A stretch of DNA of 64,000 bases. It comes from Bdellovibrio sp. BCCA. Its GTDB lineage: Bacteria > Bdellovibrionota > Bdellovibrionia > Bdellovibrionales > Bdellovibrionaceae. The stretch covers positions 2,914,001 through 2,978,000 of the forward strand of contig NZ_JBBNAC010000001.1 of NCBI RefSeq assembly GCF_037996825.1, given 5' to 3'. The notes beneath the pieces were generated by a model, which was not told where the DNA came from, did no database searches, and saw only the letters and a list, made by a program, of their open reading frames with translations. This document shows, piece by piece, positions 42,870 through 50,142 of the stretch. Positions within the stretch are counted from its first letter, which is position 1. Every line of letters starts with the position of its first letter. A program made the translations under genes and the position numbers.

Positions 42870-43600
42870 TCACTGCGAAAGATATTTTAATCCGGCTTCT
42901 TGGCGATATTTCATTTTATTATGTTGAGCACAAAAAAGCTGAGCATTCTCGATAGTGCTTTGACCGTTAGCCCACCGACTTTGCTTATGATCTATTTGTA
43001 AAAACCATCGGCCACCACATTGTTTTCCAGTGCTTGGATCTTTATACCGACAGCATTTATCTTTATTAATAACTGTTTTTCTAGTTCTCGCAGAAAATGG
43101 TTTTACTTCCACGGTGGCAGTGGCTTTCTCCTGAAAATGTGGTCGCACAGATGTTTTCTGTTTAATTACCCGATCGGTCACGTATTCTAGGTAATCCACG
43201 ATATCATTCGAAGAAATGGCATGGGAAAGAAGAGCCTGGGCTTGCTGAATTTTGTCTGCAAGTTCTTTTGAAATAGTCAAAGACAAACATCTCGCGCGGC
43301 TTTTTGTATAAGTGATACCTGATGAAGTTTCACTTCACCCGACTGGATCTTTTCTCCCAATGTCGGAACTTCGCTTAGCAATCTCGCAGCATCAATTCTA
43401 CGTTGCGCACTCCCCGCGGAATAGCCAACACCCTCGACTAAGTATAAAAACAAATTGGCAAAACCGTATTCCAGATACAGTCTGCGTTGGTCTATTTCCT
43501 TAATAGTCAGAAGAATTTCATGAAGTAATTCGCGTTCTTTCGCGACCAATGATTTAATTCTTTGATCAAGCTCGAATTTATTTAAACTTTTAAGATTCAT
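42870..43600 (-). pseudogene. Broken HNH endonuclease gene
   Basis: Two frames give the N- and C-terminal parts of one HNH-endonuclease family protein. The N-part (ATG 43600, GGAGG upstream, to 43277) has the helical L-Y-L-E-Y-G-F-A-N-L-F-L-Y-L and Y-S-A-G-S-A-Q-R-R-I-D-A-A-R region. The C-part (43286 to 42870) has the HNH site: C-R-Y-K-D...C-G-G-R-W-F-L-Q-I-D-H-K and E-N-A-Q-L-F-C-A-Q-H-N. At 43277-43286 the first frame stops and the second joins without the usual middle linker (about 50 residues in relatives, from memory), so an internal deletion with frameshift is likely. Such HNH genes occur in many copies in Bdellovibrio-type genomes. Confidence 0.8.
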
Positions 43601-43986
43601 TTTGTCCTCCATCTGAAAACCATCGCGACGCCTTCCAACAAGATTCACTGCCGCCGTGGCAGTACAATACCACAGCTTTTTCATCACGATTTTGATGGTT
43701 TTTAGAGGAGAAATGGCAATCTCAAGAGTTTAATTAAAAGCGTCCATTTGCTTCAAATTTGACCCCTAAGAAGACATTTTCAATAAATTAAGAAGCTTCT
43801 CGTAAAGAAAAATATGTATCAACAAAGGAGGGATAAAAATCTAACAAATTACCCACAAGGAAATTTTTATTACAAATAATTTCAACGCAAGGCTGAATCA
43901 ACATTGTCCCGAAGAACGATCACTTCACAAATATTTTTACTGACGATGCCAATCTTAAAACTTATCATTTTTCAAAAGGAGTTTTC
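43601..43986. other. AT-rich intergenic region, no gene seen
   Basis: Between the broken HNH gene and the VOC gene I find no convincing ORF. It contains a 6-bp hairpin ACTGCC/GGCAGT (43647-43663) in the HNH leader and a stray GGAGGG (about 43825) not followed by a usable ORF. The rest is plain AT-rich sequence, with AAAAGGAG before the VOC start. Confidence 0.5.
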
Positions 43987-44355
43987 ATGATCACCGGAGT
44001 TCAAGATATTTACTACAGCGTGACTCAACCGAAACGTGCCATTCAGTTTTATACTGAAGGCTTAGGCATGAAACTCATTGACGAAAGCGAGTATTGGATC
44101 GCTCTTGATTGTCATGGCGTGAAGATTGGCCTTCACCCTGAAGATGGTCCGATTCCTCAAATTCCTAGAGACAGTCACGGTGCGCACGCTGGAGCCACAC
44201 TTACTTTAAGATCTGACAATGTTCCTGAAGATCGAAAAAAGCTTGAGAAACTGGGCGCAAAAATTCTTGATGAAGCGGACCAGCCTTGGGGACATATGCT
44301 TGTTTTTGAAGATCCCGATGGAAATGTTTTAAAGCTAATGAATCCAAAGTATTAA
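43987..44355 (+). CDS. VOC (glyoxalase/bleomycin-resistance) family protein
   Basis: A 122-residue cytosolic protein of the vicinal oxygen chelate fold: two beta-alpha-beta-beta-beta modules, with D-I-Y-Y-S-V-T-Q-P-K-R-A-I-Q-F-Y-T-E-G-L-G-M-K at the start and F-E-D-P-D-G-N-V-L-K-L-M at the end, the usual metal-site Glu region. Members are glyoxalases, dioxygenases or resistance proteins; nothing here fixes the substrate. AAAAGGAG lies just upstream of the ATG. Confidence 0.88.
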   Translation: MITGVQDIYYSVTQPKRAIQFYTEGLGMKLIDESEYWIALDCHGVKIGLHPEDGPIPQIPRDSHGAHAGATLTLRSDNVPEDRKKLEKLGAKILDEADQPWGHMLVFEDPDGNVLKLMNPKY

Positions 44356-44404
44356 ATCAAGGCTCTACGACACTGTGGAGCTATTGTCTTTGAGTATTTA
44401 CAAT

Positions 44405-45532
44405 ATGACTAAGAAACCCAAAAGAATTTATCTTACTTCTCTTCAACAACCTGACTTACTGGGTAATATTGCCCACCTGCCGTTTGATCCTCTGAAAAAT
44501 AAGGAAGTTGAGAAGCTTCGATCTTATACTAAGATTGAAAAGATTTTTTCAAAGCACGAAACCGATTTTGTTCAGGCACTTAAAATTGCGAAATTCACTT
44601 CAGAGGCTTGGGGGCATGATGGGTTTAATTCTAATCCTAAAAAGCAAGATGCTCTGACCATTCTGAAATTGGCCGACAAGGGAGCGTCTTTTGCGTGCGT
44701 GCAGTTTGCATCCGTATTTGTACAGCTTTGCCAGAGCGTAGGAATTCCAGCGCGTGTTCTGAATGTCAGAACGAAACATCCTGATTTGGGTTCCTCCGGG
44801 CACGGACATGTGACAGCGGAGTATTTCGACAATCAACTTTGTAAATGGGTATGGATCGATCCTCAAATTCATGCATATGCTCTAAACAGAAACACTCCCC
44901 TCAGTTATAACGAACTTGCGGAACTCATTGTTACTGGCAAAAATCCGACCATTAAATTTACTGAGCGCACGCTGACTTATATCAAGAACAACAAAGCTCA
45001 TCTAAAGTTACTAAAGAACTTTGTGAGAAGATATATTTGGTCGACGCGAATCGGTGGCTTGAAATCATTTTATTCAAAACAGTCGCATCTAAAAAATATC
45101 GGCTGCAAAAGAAACGGCGTACAACCAGCAATCACTTTTCAAGGATTTGCAGATAAATCTCCAACTTATTTTCAACGCGAGATCTTTGATGCGCCTTTGA
45201 ATGCTTGTCATATTCAGTTTGAAACGAAAGCACCCCGAAAATTGGTGAACTGGAAAGATCTGCAAGACTATAAAGATCGCGCTTATTTGAATTTTGCAAA
45301 ACCGGAAGTCACGATGATTTTGAAGAACAGCATGCCGTGGTTTGAATCCTATATCGTGATTATCAATGGAAATAAAAAGATTTTAAAGACCTATGAGATC
45401 ACCATCAAACTTCGTGATGGCTTGAATACTATTCAAGTACAAGCAATGAATGGCTACAAACGCTGTGGCCCCATGACCACTGCTGAAATTCGCTATGACA
45501 ATCGTTATAAGAACGTGAAGAGTTATTGGTAA
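44405..45532 (+). CDS. Transglutaminase-like domain protein
   Basis: A 375-residue protein with a transglutaminase/papain-like triad in the N-terminal half: Cys in G-A-S-F-A-C-V-Q-F-A, His in G-H-G-H-V-T-A-E-Y-F, Asp in W-V-W-I-D-P-Q-I-H. The C-terminal ~150 residues are beta-rich and may be a substrate or carbohydrate-binding module. Archaeal- and bacterial-type members act as peptidases or protein crosslinkers. No signal peptide. An alternative GTG start at 44375 lies in the 3' arm of a 7-bp hairpin (44362-44381), so ATG 44405 is preferred, though it has a weak ribosome-binding site. Confidence 0.82.
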   Translation: MTKKPKRIYLTSLQQPDLLGNIAHLPFDPLKNKEVEKLRSYTKIEKIFSKHETDFVQALKIAKFTSEAWGHDGFNSNPKKQDALTILKLADKGASFACVQFASVFVQLCQSVGIPARVLNVRTKHPDLGSSGHGHVTAEYFDNQLCKWVWIDPQIHAYALNRNTPLSYNELAELIVTGKNPTIKFTERTLTYIKNNKAHLKLLKNFVRRYIWSTRIGGLKSFYSKQSHLKNIGCKRNGVQPAITFQGFADKSPTYFQREIFDAPLNACHIQFETKAPRKLVNWKDLQDYKDRAYLNFAKPEVTMILKNSMPWFESYIVIINGNKKILKTYEITIKLRDGLNTIQVQAMNGYKRCGPMTTAEIRYDNRYKNVKSYW

Positions 45533-45578
45533 ATTAAATTAAACCAATAACTCACATAACTTTTTAACGTAGCTGGCT

Positions 45579-45980
45579 TTATTCCATATCCAAAGCTTTT
45601 TTCCACTCTGGTGTCGGTTCGATTAATTTTCTTGCTACCATGTCAAACAAGCCAAAGGTGAAAAGAGCTTCGCTCGCGACTGTGCCGTCTTCTTTTACCA
45701 TTTGTTGAAGCATTTGGCCGATCTTGCCCTTGTAATTCACAAGCTTTGTTGTGATTGTGATGTTTTCGCGAAGGCGGATTTCTTTTAAGAATTTCAGATT
45801 CACTTCTAAAATCACGGGACCCTTTTTCAATTTGTGAATTTCGCTAAAGCCATAACCTCGCGGTGTGATTAATTCCCAACGGGCTTCCTCGTACAATTCC
45901 AAATATGTGGCGTTGTTGATATGCCCATAAGAATCCACATGATGTTCACGAACAGTGACTTTGTATCTAGCTTCTGACAT
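45579..45980 (-). CDS. Hot-dog fold acyl-CoA thioesterase
   Basis: A 133-residue thioesterase of the 4-hydroxybenzoyl-CoA type (YbgC/FadM-like). The active-site helix motif is D-S-Y-G-H-I-N-N-A-T-Y-L-E-L-Y-E-E-A-R-W, with Asp as nucleophile/general base. Likely hydrolyses short or medium acyl-CoA in the cytosol. It is the last gene of the phnDCE unit, starting 9 bp after phnE ends, though a functional link to phosphonate uptake is not obvious. Confidence 0.9.
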   Translation of the reverse strand: MSEARYKVTVREHHVDSYGHINNATYLELYEEARWELITPRGYGFSEIHKLKKGPVILEVNLKFLKEIRLRENITITTKLVNYKGKIGQMLQQMVKEDGTVASEALFTFGLFDMVARKLIEPTPEWKKALDME

Positions 45981-45989
45981 AACGAACCT

Positions 45990-47003
45990 CTATTTTAAAG
46001 CTTCACGGATATGAGCTGAGGCAAGATCCAAAGCCCACACGACAACGGCAATCACTGCGATGATGCAACCTACTTCACGCCACATCGCCTGTCCTTGATA
46101 CTGCACCAGCATCGTTCCGATACCGCCGCCACCGACAAGACCGATGATCGTCGCCATTCGCACATTGATATCCCAGCGATACACCGTAAATGAAATATAA
46201 GGCAAAAGCACCTGAGGAACAATCGCATACCAAATTGTTTGGAGTTTATTAGCGCCTGTTGACTCAATGGCTTCGATGGGACCTTCTTCAACAGCTTCAA
46301 CCATTTCAGAATATTGCTTCGCCAATGAAGCTACAGAGTGAACCATGAGGGCTAACATTCCCGCGAAAGGACCGATTCCCACCCACACGGAAAAGATGAT
46401 GGCCCAAATCAAAGCTTCAATGGAGCGTGTGATATTTAGCATTGTTCGCAGCACGAAGTACACGCTTTGAGCCCAGGGACCTTTCATGATGTTTTTTGCA
46501 CAAAGAAAACTTAAAACAAAGGCCACTGGAATCGCTAAGCTTGTTGCCAAGAACGCCATAAAAATCGTCTCGACGATATTTAAAACTGCACGAGGCAACA
46601 CAGCCCAGTTCGGATCAAGCAAGCCTTTAAATAACCGCACCGCTCCGGCAAACCCGTTCTCGTCAAAAATTTCGATAAACGAAAACTCTGTTTTAAGAAG
46701 GGCAACAATAAATGCAACCGCAAGACTCACAAGAAGCTGCCAACCCCAAAAACGACGATACCATGCTTTGTCAGCTAAAGTAGGAGCCGCCGTTTTAAAG
46801 AGAACATCCCCTAACGTCGTGACTTTATTCTTACGAAGAAGAACACTGATTCCGCAGCCCACCGCAAAGAAGGCGACAGAAATTAAACTGACGAGTTGTA
46901 AATTCAAAAGCTGCTCTTCCGAAGACACAAAAAGTGCCACCGCAAGAACTGCCAGTAAAAAGGCAAAGAGAATTCCGTCAAAGATCGTTCTTCGAAAAAT
47001 CAT
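45990..47003 (-). CDS. phnE: Phosphonate-type ABC transporter permease PhnE
   Basis: A 337-residue inner-membrane permease, longer than usual PhnE (about 260-280) because of an N-terminal extension of about 90 residues with two or three extra helices. The conserved permease region has F-L-A-T-S-L-A-I-P-V-A-F, R-S-I-E-A-L-I-W-A-I-I-F and the EAA-like loop V-E-A-V-E-E-G-P-I-E-A-I-E-S-T-G-A. It would form a channel with PhnC and receive substrate from PhnD. ATG 47003 is preferred to GTG 47009 (CGAAGG upstream). It overlaps phnC by 26 bp. Confidence 0.9.
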   Translation of the reverse strand: MIFRRTIFDGILFAFLLAVLAVALFVSSEEQLLNLQLVSLISVAFFAVGCGISVLLRKNKVTTLGDVLFKTAAPTLADKAWYRRFWGWQLLVSLAVAFIVALLKTEFSFIEIFDENGFAGAVRLFKGLLDPNWAVLPRAVLNIVETIFMAFLATSLAIPVAFVLSFLCAKNIMKGPWAQSVYFVLRTMLNITRSIEALIWAIIFSVWVGIGPFAGMLALMVHSVASLAKQYSEMVEAVEEGPIEAIESTGANKLQTIWYAIVPQVLLPYISFTVYRWDINVRMATIIGLVGGGGIGTMLVQYQGQAMWREVGCIIAVIAVVVWALDLASAHIREALK

Positions 47004-47757
47004 GGGCACCTTCGCCGTAAATTCGTTGAAACCATTCTTCGGTGATCTCTTCAGGTTTTCCGGTAAAGACCAGCTCCCCGTCTTTTAATGCCACCACGCG
47101 AGTTGCGTACTGTCTCACTAAAGAAAGAAAGTGCAGATTCACGATCACCGTGATCCCCAACTCTTGATTGATTTTTCGAAGATAATCCATCACCACGTGA
47201 CAAGTCGCCGGATCCAAGGACGAAACCGGCTCATCCGCCAAAAGTAAAATCGGATTTTGTGTCAAAGCTCTGGCGATGGCCACGCGTTGCTTTTGTCCGC
47301 CAGAAAGCTGATCGGCGCGCACCAAAGCCTTATCGCCAATACCCACAAGTTTAAGATTTTTAAGTGCTTCCTGCTTTTCTGCCTCAGAAAAAATTCCCAG
47401 CAAACTTTGCCACGTGGATTTTTCAGAAAGACGTCCCATTAACACGTTTTTTAAAACACTTTGTCGCGGAATCAAATTGAAATGCTGAAAAATCATTCCC
47501 ATCTTTTTTCTTAAAGAGCGAATGTCCTGAGCTTTTTGCAAGGAACCGATATCTCGTCCCTCAAAAAGAATTTGTCCCGAGGTCGGCTCTTGCAGTCGAT
47601 TCAAACAGCGAAGCAGCGTTGACTTACCTGAACCACTTAAACCAATGACAACAAGAAATTCTCCTTGCTGTACATCCAGAGTGACATTTTTTAAAGCCGT
47701 CACTCCGCCGGGATAAGTTTTTACTAAATTGCGCACGCTTAAAAGCGGAGTGCCCAC
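46978..47757 (-). CDS. phnC: Phosphonate-type ABC transporter ATP-binding protein PhnC
   Basis: A 259-residue ATPase. Walker A G-L-S-G-S-G-K-S-T, signature L-S-G-G-Q-K-Q-R-V-A-I-A-R-A, Walker B I-L-L-L-A-D-E-P-V-S-S-L-D-P and H-loop V-N-L-H-F-L are intact and PhnC-like. It powers uptake by PhnE. It starts 1 bp after phnD and overlaps phnE, so the three genes are tightly coupled. No C-P lyase, phosphonatase or phosphite dehydrogenase gene is in the window. Confidence 0.94.
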   Translation of the reverse strand: MGTPLLSVRNLVKTYPGGVTALKNVTLDVQQGEFLVVIGLSGSGKSTLLRCLNRLQEPTSGQILFEGRDIGSLQKAQDIRSLRKKMGMIFQHFNLIPRQSVLKNVLMGRLSEKSTWQSLLGIFSEAEKQEALKNLKLVGIGDKALVRADQLSGGQKQRVAIARALTQNPILLLADEPVSSLDPATCHVVMDYLRKINQELGITVIVNLHFLSLVRQYATRVVALKDGELVFTGKPEEITEEWFQRIYGEGAHDFSKNDL

Positions 47758-47758
47758 T

Positions 47759-48652
47759 TTACTTCCCTTCTGGCGCCAACGTTCTTAACATCTCGCGAAC
47801 GGTGTCATAATCACTGTCAGAGGCTTTCTTAAAATTCGTCGCTCCCAACATCAGGTCAATAGCTTTTTTACCTTCGTCTGTCGCGGCAAACTGCAAAAGA
47901 GTGTCGACGATTTTTTCTTTCATTTCTTCCGGCATATCTTTGCGGAAAGCAATCGGATCATTAGGGATGGGTTCTGACAATTCGATGATTTTTACTTTTT
48001 GTTCTACATCAGGGTATTGCGTTTTTACTAAACGGCGCGCATCTTCGATCTGACCATTCTGCGGAGGACTGTAGTAAGTCGCACCTGCATCGACCTGCCG
48101 TTGATAAATCATCGTCACCACAGAGTCGTGCTTCATTGCAAACACAATGTCCTTAGGTTCAATCTTAAGATCTTTCAAAGTTTTTAAAGGTAAGAGATAA
48201 CCCGACGTGGATGCCGGATCGACAAAGGCAATTTTCTTTCCCGCAAGATCCCTTAGCGTTTTGATTTTACTATCCGCTCGCGCCAGGAATTGAGATTGAT
48301 AAGTGGCAGAGCCATAGCGAATGACGGTTAAACGAGCTTCGGCACCGTATTGTTTGTGCGCAAGGTAGTATCCGTAAGTGTTAATGGCAGCCACGTCGGC
48401 CCTTTTTGTACCGAACGCTTCAACGACAGCGACAAACGATTGAGGAATTGTGATTTCGTATTTGTACGGCGTGTTTTTTTCTAAATATTCTTTAAGAACT
48501 TTAGCATTGTCCGTGAGAACCTTTGCATCAACAGCAGGGACAAGATGAAATTTAATGGGATTTTTCTCAGTCCCAAGAGCATCTTTTTTAAACTGACAAC
48601 CTGTCACTGCAAACAGGCCGATCAGGACCATCGTTGAGAGAAGTCGTTTCAT
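47759..48652 (-). CDS. phnD: Phosphonate-type substrate-binding lipoprotein PhnD
   Basis: A 297-residue solute-binding protein. ATG 48652 has GGGAGG upstream; the lipobox is F-A-V-T-G-C. The PhnD family is recognised from F-H-L-V-P-A-V-D at the start of the mature domain and I-A-F-V-D-P-A-S-T-S-G-Y-L-L-P, the loop that binds the phosphonate group. It delivers phosphonate, phosphite or a related oxyanion to PhnCE. First gene of the phnD-C-E-thioesterase unit, divergent from the HAD operon. Confidence 0.93.
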   Translation of the reverse strand: MKRLLSTMVLIGLFAVTGCQFKKDALGTEKNPIKFHLVPAVDAKVLTDNAKVLKEYLEKNTPYKYEITIPQSFVAVVEAFGTKRADVAAINTYGYYLAHKQYGAEARLTVIRYGSATYQSQFLARADSKIKTLRDLAGKKIAFVDPASTSGYLLPLKTLKDLKIEPKDIVFAMKHDSVVTMIYQRQVDAGATYYSPPQNGQIEDARRLVKTQYPDVEQKVKIIELSEPIPNDPIAFRKDMPEEMKEKIVDTLLQFAATDEGKKAIDLMLGATNFKKASDSDYDTVREMLRTLAPEGK

Positions 48653-48757
48653 GTTGTGGCCTCCCAACTCATTATAGAAAATCACTGGAGACGGGCAAGA
48701 AAAGTCTTTGATTTCACTGGACTTGTATGGCTAGATGGCGCTGAGTGCAGGATGGTT

Positions 48758-49486
48758 ATGTTAAGTCAGATTCTTGTTAATATTCAGGACCTCACAAAAC
48801 AAGGTAAAAAGAGCCTTGTGGTCTTTGATTTGGACTCCACTCTTTTTGATGTCAGTCCTCGCGTAGAACGAATTCTTCTCGACTTCGCCGCCGCCCCCAT
48901 CAACCAAAAACGCTTTCCTGAACAGGTCGCTCTTTTTAATAAAATCAAAACTATGCGCACGGATTGGGGCATTCAAAATGCTTTGCAAAGAGCTGGACTT
49001 GATGGCCATCATCCTGAGTTTCAAGAAGCTGTTCGCGAGTATTGGCAAAAACATTTCTTCTCAAACCATTATCTTCAATTCGACAACCCCTACGAGGGCG
49101 CGATTGAGTTTGTTCAAGCCGTAGATCGAGCGAAGGCTGAGATCGTGTATCTCACGGGTCGCGACGTGGAAAGAATGGGAACTGGGTCCGTCGAGATTTT
49201 ACATCAATGGGGATTTCCTCTTCATGAGCGTGCAAAACTGGTTTTAAAACCGCATCGAAGTATGGATGATGCCCAATTCAAAACCGATTATTTTGTCGAA
49301 GCCGAAAAGAAAGACTACGCCAAAATTTATTTCTTTGAAAATGAACCGGTGAATTTACACCATCTTATGCAGTTCTGCCCTCACGTTGAAATGATTTTCT
49401 TTGAAAGCACTCATGCAGGAAAAGCAGAACCACCCGAGGACCTTCCTCGTATTATGAACTTTCTGCTTTCGCAAAAGGAATCCTAA
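48758..49486 (+). CDS. HAD-superfamily hydrolase
   Basis: A 242-residue HAD hydrolase. The first motif is V-V-F-D-L-D-S-T-L-F-D (nucleophile Asp plus the D+2 general acid), motif II is V-Y-L-T-G-R-D, and motif III/IV is near K-P-H-R-S-M-D-D and F-F-E-N-E-P. It resembles phosphatases of the acid-phosphatase/UMP class more than DNA-damage phosphatases, but substrate is not determinable. ATG 48758 is preferred because AGGA is five bases upstream; the frame to 48656 overlaps phnD. First gene of an operon: its stop and the next start share one base. Confidence 0.85.
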   Translation: MLSQILVNIQDLTKQGKKSLVVFDLDSTLFDVSPRVERILLDFAAAPINQKRFPEQVALFNKIKTMRTDWGIQNALQRAGLDGHHPEFQEAVREYWQKHFFSNHYLQFDNPYEGAIEFVQAVDRAKAEIVYLTGRDVERMGTGSVEILHQWGFPLHERAKLVLKPHRSMDDAQFKTDYFVEAEKKDYAKIYFFENEPVNLHHLMQFCPHVEMIFFESTHAGKAEPPEDLPRIMNFLLSQKES

Positions 49487-50142
49487 TGCTTTATCTGGTT
49501 GCGACCCCTATCGGCGACACAACGGAAATCACATTGCGTGCGTTAGAAATTTTAAAATCTTGTGATGTTGTGATCTGCGAAAGCACCAAGGAAGCTTCAA
49601 AACTTTTGCGCGCTCATGGGATCACAGGAAAGACTTACGAAGTTTTAGATGAACATTCCACACCTGACGACAAAGCGGCTTTGGTTCCTTTGTGTGCGGA
49701 AAAGAATGTGGCTTTAGTGACGGACTGTGGAACTCCGGGGTTTTGTGATCCAGGAGCTGATCTTGTTAGACTCTGCCGCCAAAAGAACGTTCCTGTAAAA
49801 TCAGCTTTGGGCGCTTCTGCCTTGATGGGACTTCTTTCCTTAAGCGGCCAGCGTTTAGATGAGTTTGTCTTCCGCGGATTTTTACCTGCAGAAACAGAAT
49901 CCCGCGCCAAGGCTTTAAAAGAACTTACCAAAGAAAAACGCGCTATTATCGTGATGGATACTCCCTATCGTTTGAAGAAGACTCTCAACGATATGAAAGA
50001 GCATTTCTCACACAGAAAATTTTTATTAACTTTAAATCTGTCTCAAGAAGATGAAGCCGTTCTTGAAGGGTCTATCGATAAACTTATTTCCGGACTTCGT
50101 TTCGATAAAGCGGAGTTCATGCTTCTTATTTATCCCGCATAA
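49486..50142 (+). CDS. RsmI-like tetrapyrrole-methylase-fold rRNA methyltransferase
   Basis: A 218-residue SAM methyltransferase of the tetrapyrrole methylase fold. L-Y-L-V-A-T-P-I-G-D and the following I-T-L-R-A-L-E are the RsmI signature; T-D-C-G-T-P-G-F-C-D-P-G is the second motif. RsmI 2'-O-methylates C1402 of 16S rRNA. It is shorter than standard RsmI (about 280 residues) and lacks the C-terminal domain, so it may be a reduced homologue or have another RNA target. Coupled by one-base overlaps to both neighbours. Confidence 0.85.
   Translation: MLYLVATPIGDTTEITLRALEILKSCDVVICESTKEASKLLRAHGITGKTYEVLDEHSTPDDKAALVPLCAEKNVALVTDCGTPGFCDPGADLVRLCRQKNVPVKSALGASALMGLLSLSGQRLDEFVFRGFLPAETESRAKALKELTKEKRAIIVMDTPYRLKKTLNDMKEHFSHRKFLLTLNLSQEDEAVLEGSIDKLISGLRFDKAEFMLLIYPA

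Noticed and set aside
43825-43875. Small gene after a GGAGGG in the HNH-VOC gap
   Set aside because: No start codon at suitable spacing and only very short open frames.
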